Of a DNA stretch of 64,000 nt, positions 20,623-33,648 are shown one piece after another. The stretch is from the NCBI RefSeq assembly GCF_010015445.1, contig NC_053118.1, positions 10,032,907-10,096,906 on the forward strand. The letters are read 5' to 3'. The position numbers were made by a program, and so were the translations under genes. Source of the DNA: Perca fluviatilis. Lineage: Eukaryota; Chordata; Actinopteri; Perciformes; Percidae. The notes beneath the pieces are model-generated. The model was not told the origin of the DNA. It searched no databases and saw only the letters and a list, made by a program, of their open reading frames with translations. Every line of letters begins with the position of its first letter. Position 1 is the stretch's first letter.

Positions 20623-22190
20623 ATGGAATTGGTTTCAAAGCCAAACGCGACAGCTGCAGTGTGGGAGCGCTTCGGATTCAAACCGAATGACCGCGGTGAA
20701 CCACTTAACCTGAGCGAATCGGTATGTCGCTTTTGTTGTAAAACGGTAGCAACTAAACTATGGGCTGAAATATGTGCCACTAGAAACTGAATTTGAATCA
20801 TTTATATTTGAATTTGAATTGATAAACTTGAATTATTTCATTGAAAAACTGAATTTGAATCATAATTTGAAATTGTATTGTTTAATTTGAATCATTGCAT
20901 TGAAAAACTGAATGAATAATAAAATAAAATATTAAATAAATAAGATAAACCTAGGCCTACTAACACCAGGCATTACATTGTGAACATTGTGAACAGGTAG
21001 ATTATATTATCTATGAGTCTCTGGGTCAAGGCGAGGCAAGCACTTCTTCCTCGTTTCATGGTGGGTACTGTGCTCCAAAACGTAGGTGCTGATTGGCCGA
21101 AGAGGAGTCCTGTGTATCTGCGCGACTGAACTCTACCTATCGATCTGCGCTCGATTGCTCTTCCTTCATCCTCCAACTACCCGGATGTCTGTCACAGTAA
21201 ATTGAGTTTTGAGAACTGAATGTGAAGATATATAGAGAGTTGAATTTTCAGTGAGGATCAAATTGTATTGGACTTCAGTTACAAACGAATAAATTAAATT
21301 TCAAATTATACTATTCAGATTCAGTTTTTCAATGCAACGATTCAAATTAAACAATACAATTTCAAATTATATGATTCAAATTCAGTTTTTCAATGCAATA
21401 ATTCAAGTTCAGCAACACAATTTCAAATATAAGTGATTCAAATTCAGTTTCTGGTGGCACATATTTCAGCCCATACTAAACACGGCAACACAACATACAT
21501 GCATATGCACCTGAAACACAATCAGTAAGGGCAGTTTTCCCAGCTGGGAAAAAAAAACTACAACAGATGGGCGGTCTTCCCGACAGTACACAATCACTGG
21601 GGCGTTTAGTCGACAAACAAAGTACAAACAGGACAGTGCAAAATGGTGTGCACTCACAGACAGTGTAGTTCGCTTCATTGCTAAGGATGCTGCCCTTTTA
21701 GAATGGTCGAAAAGCCGGACGAACGCTGCAAACATTTGACAGCCTGTGCGAATTGCCTGGGAGAACATACGTGTCACAAACGGCAGTTCCACAACTGTAC
21801 AACAGCGTGAAAGACGACATACTAAAGGAGATCAAAGACATCCAGTTTTACTCTGTCACTACGGATATGTGGTCAAGTTCAAACATGACCCCCTATATGA
21901 GCTTGACTATAGACTACATAACTGCATTCATAAGTGTTAAAAGACCAGATATGTCCCAGATAACCATACATACATTTATTGTGGCTATGTAAAATGTCTT
22001 CCAGTTCCAGTGTTAAATATTCTTTAGAAATAAAAGTTTATTGAGCTTTGAAAAGGTGTACCTGCATTGTTATGCGATTGTCATCATATTAGATGAAAAT
22101 GGTCTCAGAACGACAATATCATCGTTTATCGCAGTCATTTCTGGGACAATTTGTCGTCCAGCAAAATTTGTTATCGTGACAGGCCTATCG
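20623..22190 (+). pseudogene. hAT (ZBED-like) transposase relic, interrupted by a MITE
   Basis: Starts MELVSKPNATAAVWERFGFK and reaches a BED zinc finger: CRFC at 20725-20736 and, after the inserted MITE at 20760-21474, HMHLKH near 21502-21519. Downstream, in shifting frames, come LTDSVVRFIAKDAALL, VEKPDERCKHL and a clear DDE-domain N-terminal block (21753-21990): MPGRTYVSQTAVPQLYNSVK and YSVTTDMWSSSNMTPYMSLT. The order BED finger, SVxxFIAKD, YVSxTAVPxLY, TDMWSS is that of hAT/ZBED transposases. The C-terminal half is missing. The sequence ends in attttgttatcgtgacaggc (to 22188), like an hAT right end. Frameshifts and stops make it non-functional. Confidence 0.75.
20760..21474. mobile_element. 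hAT-type MITE with long TIRs inserted in a BED-finger coding sequence
   Basis: 715-bp element. The outer 41 bp of each end are inverted copies with one mismatch (start atgggctgaaatatgtgcca). Target duplication ACTAAACT at 20752-20759 and ACTAAACA at 21475-21482 (7 of 8). Subterminal regions carry many gaatttgaat/attcaaattc repeats. Removing it mentally restores the BED-finger reading frame of the surrounding hAT relic, which confirms the borders. Confidence 0.85.
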
Positions 22191-23076
22191 AGAAAGCTCA
22201 CTATTTACTTAAACGGGTGCTGGAGGTGTTAATGTAAATCACCGGATTTTTGGAGGTGTTGATGTGGAAACCTTTTTGTCTGTATTCTTTGGATGTAGTG
22301 TCTCAACTCTCTGAGACAACATATTTCAGTTAGTTATATAAAACGTGTATTACTTACACACGTTGGGACCCCGTGTCCCAGGAATGGATTAATTATCGAC
22401 AGATCAGCATTTTGAAGTACATCTGTGTGAACAAGACTTGCCTAAATGTCTGTTGGGCTGCCAGGAGAGGTTGCTGATATGGCCCCTGTTGTTATCCTCC
22501 ATCCCTGTTATCCTCCATCCCAGTGAACAGGAGAGGACTGTGGCTGTAATGGCCAGTGAGTGATGTTTCTTCTTAACGGAAGTGCTGTAGCTCTCAGCGG
22601 GCTGTCAGTCGACACAATGACCCGTCAGTCTGACTGACACCTTGACTGACAAACCCACACTAATATTGCTACATACATTCACCTCCCCAGCCTCTAGCAG
22701 CCTTTACACAGCCACAGCCGTATAAGGGGGCAGCAGACTGGAAAAGGCAGGTCTGCTCCAGCCCTTGGGGAAGAGGTATGGCAGGAGGACGCAAGATACT
22801 CCACACACATCATTGTCTGTGAAAAGCTCTGCTCCCATCCTGTCTGCTGAGGAGGACTTTGTAATCCATCATTACAGCATCACTAGTGAAGATGCAGCAG
22901 TGCAAAAGGTCACCCCTTCTTCTTTCAAGCTAACCTTTTGTTGATGAAGGCCCTAAAGTACAATATCCGTAAACCTCAGCATTTTGTCACACTACAGGAG
23001 ACTAGTGTAACTGTTCACCTCTCTTAACCTTCCTGTCACTCATCCTAATGGACATCATAATAAACAAGAACTTAGC

Positions 23077-23185
<109 letters not shown>

Positions 23186-24011
23186 TAATTTACTGTGTAA
23201 TTTACTGTGGGCAGATGTGTGTGCATGTGCCTTGTGCCATGACAAACTGATAAAGTGATGGTTTAATCACATCTAGACTGTTGCTCTTGATGTTTTCACA
23301 GTCTCTGATACTGGCTCAGGTGTGTGTGTGTGGGTGTGTGTGTGTGTGTTTTCTTGCACTGTGTGCTGAGGTCTCTTCAATGCCTGTCAATTCCAATCCT
23401 CATCAGGGGGGATCTTAAAGGATTTGACCATTAATCCTTCCATTAGGCGGCACAAGGATGTGTCCACACGGACAAGAGCATTGTACAGTCAAATAGCATT
23501 TTGTATGTATAATTGGCAGTGTTTATGTCCACGGGGTTCCTTTCTTTTTGTTAAGATCTTTGTTTCTAGTTACTAGTGCTTACAACTTTGGCAGGTACAG
23601 TAAAAGCTCTTGTAAAAGAAATTGCAGTGTGATGTTGAGCTTCAAGGAGATCACTCATATCAGACTTGATTGGAACAGGGTTAGATTAGCTTTTTTTGTA
23701 ATCTAAGTGAACATGTTTGTCTTGAAGGTTTACTCATCCAGGGCTTCAATGATGTTGTACTTGAAAGTCAAAGGAACCAGGGGCCCTAAACAGCCAACGC
23801 ATGCATTGAACAAGTCCTAAATGTGTACGATGGAACTGTCTTTACGAGCAAGGAAATTTGTATTTGTCAAACATACACACACAACTTCATGCAATGAACG
23901 GTGATAAATCTGTGGTACTGTTGTACTTCCAACAGCTTGTGCATGTACGGGGTAATTTACTCTGCATACAGAAACGCCTCCAAAATATGGTCAACTATAC
24001 CTCAAGTCTTA

Positions 24012-24466
24012 CGGCGTTTTTCCATTACATGGTACCGCCTCGACTCTTTTTTTGGTTGTCCATTATGAAAAAAAGTCGCTGGTACCTGCCAACAGGTACT
24101 TTTTTTTTTTTAGTATCGCCTCCGTCGAGGTTCCAAGCGAGCTGAGGCGATACCAAAAGGTGACGTGAAAACCTGCAGACTTCTGATTGGTTGGAGAGAA
24201 TCGTCACTAATCAAACAATCGTTTTTTAATAGTTTAGCCAGCGGTGGTTTTTTTGCTGCCTCCAGCTTCTTTTGAAACAATATTTGTCTTCTGGCTGTGG
24301 CAACAGCCACATGCAGAGTCAAAAACAACACACCTTCGATGTTCTGTGTGTGTCGCGTTAGGTCACGGCAGGTCACGCATGAGGCGGTACTAAATCTGCA
24401 ATGGAAAAAGGAGGACGGGGCACCGCGGCCGAGCCGAGTAGAGCTTGTACTAGCAGTGGGTAAGCG
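24012..24466. mobile_element. TIR miniature element (ggcgtttttcca family)
   Basis: Left end ggcgtttttccattacatgg; the right end, reverse-complemented, reads ggcgcttacccactgctagt. Agreement is partial but in register. The interior has repeated 'ggtacc' and 'gaggcg' blocks plus tgattggttgg. The target duplication is unclear (cTTA on the left only). Superfamily not assigned. Confidence 0.5.
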
Positions 24467-24748
24467 CCACTAGTTACGTGTTGTGGATAAACGTAGCAAA
24501 CCAGAAAGATGAAGATTTTTTTATTAGTTTAGTTTAGTATTTTATTAGTTTATTTGTCAGGGACCATGTACGGTTCAAGCCCTGTACCAGAGTTATCTAT
24601 ACAGCTAATTTACATCTGTATCAAATGAAACACATCCCAGACAATGACTTTAGCATCATTGGAGCAGGCATACAGGAAAGCTTCCCTGCATGCATCAGGG
24701 CAACATACTTGGCTATATCTAGTTTGATGAACAATAAAATGAATAATA

Positions 24749-24807
<59 letters not shown>

Positions 24808-24845
24808 CAATAATAATAATAATAATAACATAAATAAATAAATAA
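24749..24845. repeat. (AAT)n microsatellite
   Basis: About 28 AAT units with a few substitutions. On the minus strand it makes a false poly-Leu open frame. Confidence 0.9.
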
Positions 24846-25731
24846 AATCAGTCTGACAACAGGTGGTTGAAAGTTGATTCAATATATATGATGGTAAAAT
24901 AAGGAACTGCAGAACACATGTTAAACATTGGGCACAGTACTACTTCTATACAATTCATGGATTATGATTTTGTTTGTATTCTTTTTTTTTTTTTATTGTT
25001 GCTCCTGACTAACCGAAAATACACAATAATTAAAATGAATTAAAGGTAATTGTAGCAAAACGTAACCGGTAATTATTAATGCAGTCATTAACATTATTTG
25101 GATGTCTTATATGGATCAAAATGTGCTCATTGATGCAGTACCAAAGGAATCCGGCAAAGAGAGGCAATAATGGCATAATTGATTACCAGGTTTCCGAAAT
25201 GCAGACCCAGATTAAGCATCTTTTTTATTTCATGCTTTTTTTCTTCCTTGTCAAAACAATTTAATTTGACTGCCGAATGTATTTCTTAAAAAACGTGTAG
25301 TCTTCAGCCCCCAGCTGACTAAAGCTGACTCAAGTGACATCACTTGCGGACATTCATCAGACTTCACACAGCTCCTTCTGGAGACACTAAAGGCTTTATA
25401 CTGTTTTGATATCCAATCTGGGGAGCCACAATTCAAAAGCTTCTCCCAAGATGTTTACAATGTTTGTCTTTGGATTGATATTTGTGATCTGCTCTGTGAA
25501 GAAAGGGTTCTTTTAACCCCAAGCTTGTTTTGTTGTGGGTGGTGGGGGGAAAAACCCCCATCCAATACAGACGAGTGTATGAAGATGGGTTTCCCTTATT
25601 CTTCATGTTCTGAGTTTCTGGATGCTTTGATATATCCTGCACAGACTAAGAAAGCTAGGTTATTTGTTATTTGTTCCACCACCTGTGTGAACCTAAAGGC
25701 TTCCGCCTTGTATCTAGACTCAGGTGCTAAT

Positions 25732-26117
25732 TAGGGGTGGGGGAAAAAATCGATACAGCATAGTATCGCAATATTTTCTGTGGCAATACTGTATCGATAC
25801 ACAGACGCCAAGTATCGATCTTTTATGATATATGTGTTGGTCAGTTTGTCTGCTTGACAATCTGATTTTGCAGCAATACAATTGAAGTGAGATGAACAAA
25901 CCGAGAAATGTATATTTTTAGATAAAACAGATGTTGACAAAGTTTCCTTTTGGGGACATAATTTGAAATTGGGAAAAATTTGAAGTTGGAAAAAAGGTAA
26001 TGAATTGCAATATATCGCAGAATATTGCAATATGTTTGAAATCGCAATAATATCGTATCGTGACGTAAGTATCGTGAAGATATCGTATCGTAAGGCCTCT
26101 GGTGATTCCCACCCCTA
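25732..26117. mobile_element. hAT MITE with perfect 8-bp target duplication
   Basis: 386-bp element, ends taggggtggg and cccaccccta. Flanked by gtgctaat at 25724-25731 and 26118-26125 (8 of 8). The interior is rich in atcg/cgat-type palindromes (aaatcgatac, tatcgatac, atatcgtatcgt), a common arrangement of subterminal transposase sites in this superfamily. No coding region. Confidence 0.88.
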
Positions 26118-28103
26118 GTGCTAATGCCTGAACAATGGCTATATTCTGTTAGCTAGAGTATTTTTAAAGCTTTCCCCTCTACCTCCTCCATGTATGTAAA
26201 TGTCAGCCAAAGTAAGAGACAACTTTGAACATTGAAAGAAATCTTGTACTTTAAGTAGGACTCATTCCAATAGTAGGGGTTGTCAATGCACCACATCCAA
26301 CGTTCCAAGATATACACCATTAAAGCAGCAGACCAGAGAAACTCAAAGCAGAACAGAAAGGAGCTGTCAAGCGGTACCATATTGACCATACAGCAGTTGC
26401 ATGTCTTCCTCCTCATATCCATTGTATTGGGTCTGCACATTTAGTACAATGGCATTTTTACTCTCTGTAAGAATGAGAAAGAGGAGTGTTGGCACTCCAG
26501 GATCCCAGGCCAGTTGAAGAATCTAAATAATCTTTGAGGTACAGCTATAGGTACATCGGTTTCCTTACCAATTCTACTGTTTGGGTATTGCTTGGTTTTC
26601 CTTTATTTGGGATAATTTATGATGGATTAAACACCTGTCTCCAGAGATCTCATTTACTCGAATAAGAAACAAAACTATTAATGTATATCACAACAAGCTG
26701 TTTGATTGATTCTGATAGCTAGCAGTTGACTGTTTTTTGTTGTTGTCTGTCAGAAATTCAGCCATTACTGAATTCCTGTACTAGTGTCTCCTGCAACGAC
26801 TTAAACTTAAACAATCTAAATAGGAGATGAAGTCAATTCTCTGAGGCTCCATCTCTGTCTTCTTTCACTTTCTAAAAGGCTTATCGCTTTTTTTCTTCTT
26901 CTCCCTAGCTCACTAGCAGTTTTCCCTTCATCTTTAAAGTCCCTGTGTAACTGATATAGATTGATATGGAACCTCTTCTGCTGAGCGATGTGAATTAGCC
27001 TCAGTCAAGCAGCGGCTCTATTCATTAACTTAAGCCTGGGCAACTCTGGAACAAAGTGCCTCGCTCCTCTAAAGCGACAGCACACAATGCCTAATAAGTC
27101 TTTACGTGCTATTAGGAAGGCTTTGAAATGCAGGCTGAAAAGTCTGACGCCCCCAGCCCTCCTCTTTCCGTTTACACTGAGTGCCGATTGTCATTTATTG
27201 AATGCTCTAATAGGAAACGGCTGTGCTAGCCTCTGTACGCCTTTTTAATAGCTCTCCGAAACATTAAAAGTGGGGAATTTATTAGGGTGCTTTTTAACTA
27301 ATGAATCAGGGTCTAGGCGTCCCATGCTTGCCACAGTGGTAAAAGCCTTCCTAATTTATCCGAATAAATATGTTACGCAGTGTGTTGTGAGTGAGAGCAA
27401 GTGCCACACTTTAGCAGTACTGATGGACCGAACCGGCACGGAAACAATCACTACTACTACTACTACAAGACACTGGAACTCAAATATAGACCGAAGCCTT
27501 GGCAGCACACACAATTGAACTACTAATTGATAGGAATCCACTCAAGTTGCTAACACATTCTGAGAAATGACATTCCTACAGGGACACAGTCTGTAGAGGG
27601 AGAAGGATTAAAGGATGCAGAAAGCTTCTCTCTTTAGCTGCTGCAGGAGAGCCATAGTGGGCGTGGGTGGGTTGAAAGGCATAGAAAATAAATGACTCTT
27701 AGTTCCCCCTCAATTTGTGCTGTGTATCTTCTGGCTGCTCGACACCTAAGACTTCCTTATTGCGTGATTTTCCTTCTCTTGTCGTGAGAGAAGTGTTGAG
27801 TATCCCTGAAAGTACGGAAATCTACTGGAATGGATTAGTAAACAAAAATGGCATTTGTGTTAGAGAAGAGAAACAACAGAATGGAGAGGCATGACTCTGC
27901 TGTTGTACTAATGGAATTAGTGGCGAGTACAGTATCCTGAATTTATCAAGACAACATTAAGGAAGTGTTGACTTTGCATTGACAGCAAACCAGATCAATG
28001 GGAAATTAAAACGGTAGCAGGTCGGAAAAAAGGGAGGCTTCCTCCTAAAATATGATCAAACACAATAGAACTGACTGCAGTTTGTGAGTGAGAACAAGCC
28101 TAG

Positions 28104-28215
28104 TCAATTTTATTTATATAGCCCAATATTATAAATTTGCCTCAAGGGGTTTTACAATCTGTACAGCATACCACACCCTCTGTTCTTAGACCCTCGCTTA
28201 GGATAAGGAAAAACA
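28104..28215. repeat. Common fish retroposon tail (tttatttatatagcccaat)
   Basis: The block tcaattttatttatatagcc, tttgcctcaaggggttttac, aatctgtacagcata, gaccctcgcttaggataagg is a repeat I recall as very widespread in percomorph genomes, probably from a LINE/SINE 3' region. No ends were determined. Confidence 0.45.
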
Positions 28216-28262
28216 GCAGGGATCCCTCTCCCTTTGCTGTCAGGTAGGTTTCATGGTTATTT

Positions 28263-28776
28263 CAGTCCCTCCAGAAAAACGCGGTTATGCGATCGCATAA
28301 TTCAATGCATAATCGGCCAAAGTCCGCATATTGATGCGGGGGTCGCATTTTTTCAAATACAGCGCACTTTCACCGCATAAATTGCCAATTTCCGCGCAAA
28401 ATATGCGGGGCTTGCAGGATTTCATAATCCCCGCATTTTCGTTGCAAAAAAAGTCACATATATCTTAGCAGAAAGTTGGAAAATGTTGTGTTTACTTCAC
28501 ACAAGAGCAGCCATTTTCCCCTGTTGCCATGGGAACGTTATGAAGTGACGTAATTACGCGATGTGAACATCATCGAAAAGCAGGGTGTTGGGGGAATCAC
28601 TTTTTTTTCTCTTTTTCATCAAACCGCAATTTTTGCAATTTCCCGCAATTTCATTGCATAGAATTGCATAAATATCCCGCATATTCCATTGCATTTTTTA
28701 AGAAAACGTGCCGCATAATCAAGGATTATTGCCCGCGACACTCACAAAAAAACTCTGCATTTTTCTGGAAGGACTG
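28263..28776 (+). mobile_element. MITE with 6-bp target duplication, copy 1
   Basis: 514-bp element. Left end cagtccctccagaaaaacgc; right end, reverse-complemented, cagtccttccagaaaaatgc (17 of 20). Flanked by TTATTT at 28257-28262 and 28777-28782. It contains a perfect 16-bp palindrome ttatgcgatcgcataa (28285-28300) and many gcata/tatgc and ccgcat/atgcgg motifs near both ends. A second copy is at 59325-59722, inverted. The superfamily is not assigned; 6-bp duplications are reported for IS3EU and Dada-type elements. Confidence 0.8.
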
Positions 28777-29103
28777 TTATTTACATGCATTAAAAGTCAC
28801 TACAATGCAGGAAATGAAATTGCTGTGTAAACTATGGCCCCTTGGTTGCAACTGCCCCTGCTTTGAGCCGCTGGCCAGCTTTTGATGTGAAACATTGTCC
28901 AGGAAGTGTTTTGGGTTTAATTGATATCTAAGCCTGTGTCAAATTAAGGCCTGGTTCTGCTGTTGAGCTAAATAAACAGCAGCTGGTTTTTATCACACGA
29001 AAATCCATCTCGTCAGGCTTCAAGTAATGCGTTTGTGTCTGAACTACCTGCTTACCGGACCAATCAGCATCCGGTGAGGAGTCACTGGCAGCTACGGTCG
29101 TGT

Positions 29104-29168
29104 TTTAGTGTGTGTGTGGGTGTGTGTGTGTGGGTGTGTGTGTGTGTGTGGGTGTGTGTGTGTGTGTG
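29104..29168. repeat. Imperfect (GT)n tract with GGGT interruptions
   Basis: GT units interrupted at intervals by ggg, suggesting an older tract. Confidence 0.85.
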
Positions 29169-29455
29169 ACGGTTTGTTTAAAACATCATTGACAGACGTG
29201 ATAGACGGATGGTTCATTCAGTCACTTGCCAGGTATTATTTTTTTAAAGCTTTTCAGATGATTCTGTGTAACAAACAACATTAGGTTAAAATAAAGGCTA
29301 CTGTTTGAGAATGTATGGTAATGGATTGAGGTGATTTTTTTTTTTTTTTTTTAATGCTTGGAAAATAATCATTTCGAACACTACGCCCACCCTTCTCGCC
29401 TCCTTCACATCTATCTTATCTATGACTCAAATTGTAAGATTGATGTCTGAATGCC

Positions 29456-30172
29456 GACCTTACACCAAAAGACTTTTCAAGCAGTTCCATTGCCGCAGGC
29501 TATTTTCCAGTATCGGAATGAACTCTTGAGAGTCTTGCTAGAGTTGGGGTGCTCCCGTCGTCTCAATCGTCTGGTGTAAGGTGGTCATAAATCTCAGTCT
29601 GAGTCAGTCTTTTTCCCATCTGGACGTTCCGACAGAATCAAACGTGTTTGATATTATCATCAGTTTTAAGTCTTCATTCTCGTGAAGTCAAATCATGTGA
29701 ACATTGCCAACAACCAATGGTTGCTCTCCGTCCAGCACCAAACAGGAAGCAGCAACAGCTAGAGCCAGTGTTGTTTTATGGTTGCTATGGCGCCATTCTA
29801 AGCTAAATGCTAAAGAGGGAAAGTTGCTGATTTTCAACATTCTGAAGCGAGTCATCCAACGGGAGTTTTACCGGTGGTAGACGCAGACATCCAGGTACTG
29901 GAGACGTTCATCTGCATGTACAGCAGAACAGAAAATCGACAAACTTTTCCTTAAGTTACCAGCTAACGCTAGCAGTAGCTAGCTAGCTTGGTTACATTTT
30001 TCTAAATTAATTTTGTTGTAGCCTTGCAATGTGTGACCCTGCAAGATCTCCAGTCTTTGCATATTATGACAGTCTTTAATGTTAGATGTGAGATGATTGT
30101 CTTTAGATGTGGGATGGTGTCTGACTTTAGTCTTTTCAAAGTCTGTGCAAAGTCTTCTAGTGTATGGTAGGC
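29456..30172. mobile_element. Probable DNA transposon remnant with accttacacc/agtcttt ends
   Basis: Left end ccttacaccaaaagactttt and right end aaagtcttctagtgtatggt; the right end, reverse-complemented, reads accatacactagaagacttt, giving partial inverted similarity. A second inverted piece (ggtgtaaggtggtc, 29571) lies inside, suggesting two overlapping insertions. Target duplication not found. Confidence 0.35.
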
Positions 30173-30574
30173 ATAAACGTGGAAAAGATGCAGTTACGGG
30201 TTTCGATTGATGGTCTACATTCTACTACTTTTCGTCTCAGCTGACGGTCACAGGTGAGCAGGCCTGGTTCTGTCATTCTAGTATGTTCCGCCATCCAAAT
30301 CCTCACTCAACATCCTTTGATTCTCCGTGCTGTCGACAGCTTGCCCTCTCCTTTCCTGTGCAGGAAGCAGCCAGTGTATAAGCACAGACCTGCAAAGATG
30401 AGGCAGAACTGAACAGCCCTCCATCCATAATTAATCCACTTTAATTGGATTTCCTAATCCAGTTTTGATGTGGTTCCCCCACAGCACACAACTGTGGCTC
30501 TGTGTTTGCTTAGACTTGCTAAGCAGAAGCTGGGAGTCTTCAAGTCTTCTTTGAAGGATTCAAGGGTTCAAGAT

Positions 30575-31020
30575 AGGCCTGCCCGATAAATCGTTATAAA
30601 ATCGCGATCTCGATTCACCCCTGTTCGCTATTACATTTTTAAATGACTTCCGATTTTTTTTTTCTTCTTCTCCTTCAATTAATTTATTGAAAGCATTTCA
30701 CATTGACATCTTTTAATTATGTTAAGACGTGTTCAAGGAGGTCAGATAGATCTTTTTTAGATTTATAAAGATTATTTTTTGGGGGGTTTTCCCTTTATTA
30801 CATAGAGATAGTGGATAGGCATGAAAGGGGGACAGAGATGGGGGGTGACACGCAGCAAAGGGCAGCAGTTGACTAAAAAGAGGAATAAAAAAAATCATCT
30901 TTTAGAAATTGATCTTAATGCCTTAATTAAAAAAATGAGGAAAAATCCAACCTTTAAGGACACCAATTTTCTTTGTGAATGAATAATGTATCGTAAATAA
31001 ATAAATGTTCTTCCTTTATA
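30575..31020. mobile_element. hAT-like left end with a nested SINE fragment
   Basis: Starts aggcctgcccgataaatcgt, like the terminus at 22188 in reverse. No right end was found. At 30772-30878 it contains a tRNA-SINE body fragment in minus orientation (see 42342): agggggacagagatgggggg, gacacgcagcaaagggcagc. Limits approximate. Confidence 0.35.
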
Positions 31021-31354
31021 TAAAGGGGGCATAAGTATACACACCCCTATGTTAAATTCCCATAGAGGCAGGCAGATTTTTATTTTTAAAGGCCAGTTAT
31101 TTCATGGATCCAGGATACTATGAATCCTGATAAAGTTCCCTTGGCCTTTGGAATTAAAATAGCCCCACATCATCGCATAGCCTTCACCATACCTAGAGAT
31201 TGGCATGGGGTACTTGCCATAAAATCATCTCTCTATGCAAATCAAACCAGCTATTAGGCTAACTGAAATAAAACCATGCCAACCTCACCCTTCCCTTTCC
31301 TATCGTGTAGCAGGGCCTACGGTGGCCTTCAGGTCACGTAAAAACTCCAAAGGC

Positions 31355-31450
31355 ACTATCTAGAGCAGAAACTGGCCCGCCAAAGGGTCCTATCAGGCCC
31401 ACTGGATGACTTAGCAAAGTGTGAAAATTGGACAGTATTTTAAACAAAAC
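31355..31450 (-). repeat. Fragment of the hAT MITE family at 56446
   Basis: The reverse complement shares cactttgcnaagtcatccag, tgggcctg and accctttggcgggccag with the right half of 56446-56952. Both ends are missing. Confidence 0.5.
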
Positions 31451-31837
31451 TATTGGTGTAAATGTGTTGTTACTGAAATGTAAACAAATTAGTTGTATGT
31501 GGGATATAGGGTGGGTGGTACTGTGTTTGTTCGAGGTTTTGGGGGTCACAATGCTTTCGGTGCTTCTACAGCAGGTGCTTATGGATGAAATGATGGATTA
31601 CCTTACTTTTTGCTATCTCTATCCTACTCCCAGCCCTCCCTCTCCCTTCTTTGTGCCCTCTCCCCCTCTTCTTCCTCCTGCTGCTGCTGCTTTTGCTGCT
31701 GCTCTATAGGGAAATGAATGGGCCTCCTGTTTGCTGCATCCGCATCTCACTCTGTCAAACTCCACCATGCATTTGGTACGAAGGCTTGGTGTGTGTGCTC
31801 AGAGTGCACGTGGATCCATAGGATTGGCTCTGGGATT

Positions 31838-31977
<140 letters not shown>

Positions 31978-33591
31978 GGTGTGTTTGGCCAGGTCATTTA
32001 GTACTCTGCATGCAGGCTTGGAGTAGGCTGATAAGCTGTTTGCAAAAACTGGCAATTAAAAGTTGATCAGGCTGTCAATTCAAATGGAATGAAATGGAAC
32101 CAGAAAGTAATTAAAAGGATGGCATGAAAATGACAACAATTATATCTCTTAGCTTCCCATTACCGATGCACAGAGGAATTTAATTAGTTTAGCAGCTCAT
32201 GTAGTGACTCATACAGTAAACACACAATAACCGAAAAATGGCATCCAACGCAAAAAAATTGGTGGCTGTTTAGAGAGACTGCCCATCTCAGTTTCACTAT
32301 TAAACCTACAAACAGGGAGGCCAGTGTATATGGCAACACTGGTGTTTAGCTGTTAAATCATTAGTTTGATCCTTGTGGGTCCAATTAGTGTGTTTTAAGT
32401 GGCTGGTGGATTGGTGGGATACTCCCAGTCCTCCCAGTATGCCCATATGGCCGTAGGCTGTGTATCCGCTGAGTTAATGAGCCTGTCAGCTTTCATCCCA
32501 CTCAGCATTGGCCCAAGATCGGCTGATGGGCATCTTCTTTTGCACACAGTACAGTATGTACTGCTGAGAACAACTGCTTCCACTTCATAGGCAGCATACA
32601 AAGATAACTCACTCAGTCTACTGGGTGCTCCCTTTTTTTTATACAGAAACCTCAACTTAATCTTTTTGTCTCATATTCAGCCAGAGATTGGTCATCGCCT
32701 ATATATCTTCATAGTCCAGAAAATATTGTGCGCAAAACCTGCTGGAGCCAGCTGGGGTTTAGAGATTGGTTTTGCCCCAGACTCTAACAGCTGCTCTCAT
32801 TAAAAAAAACTTTATTTAACTAAAGGTTTACCACAGATGTGTATGGTCCTATATTAACCAGCTGGGCTCTGCAGAGGACACGCTCCATGTTTTATATGCT
32901 GGGGCCTTGCTATAAATGGGGGGGGGGGGATGCTTTCAGCTGAATGTAGCCAGGACCATTCAGCTGCAATCATGAGGATTGATTTGCAATAAAGCAGCAG
33001 GTTGTTTGTCATAACTGGTCCATGTTTTAGTGGGTTTTGATGACAGGCCTCAGAGATCTGATTGTGAGAAAACACTAAGCTACTGGAGTCCTATACTTGA
33101 GTGCTGTATCTGGGGGGGAAAGAGAACAAATGAGCCTGTTGGCTCTGGATGCATTTTCTTTCTATCTCTACTTGATAAAGTATTCTCATCTCCTGTCAAC
33201 GTAATGAATTTGGCATCTTGCCTGATGATGTCAGTTTGACTTTCTGGCTCAAAGCTTTCTGCTTGTGCGACTGAATGTGAGAGTGACAAACTATAGCCAC
33301 TGAATGATTGATCAGCTGAGTAGTATTGAATAACGTAATCCAGTATGCGAACACCACACACTACAGTCATAGATTCAGTATTGATTCTACTGGATTCCAA
33401 TAATAAAAATGAAACCATAAGAGACTTTTCCCTTTTTTTCTTTCTGGTTTTCGGTAAGATTCTGTTTCCTACTGCCATTTACTATAAACAGGTGGGCGAT
33501 GACATCTGCTTTCACTTATATAAAAGAGAAAAATGGTGAGAAACAGTGAAAGACATTAGCCAAAGTCAAAGTATATTTTCAATTGATAAGT

Positions 33592-33593
<2 letters not shown>

Positions 33594-33645
<52 letters not shown>
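33594..33645. repeat. (GT)n microsatellite
   Basis: About 26 GT units. Confidence 0.95.

Positions 33646-33648
<3 letters not shown>

Noticed and set aside
24610..24882. Poly-leucine frame on the minus strand
   Set aside because: Caused by the (AAT)n tract at 24749-24845.
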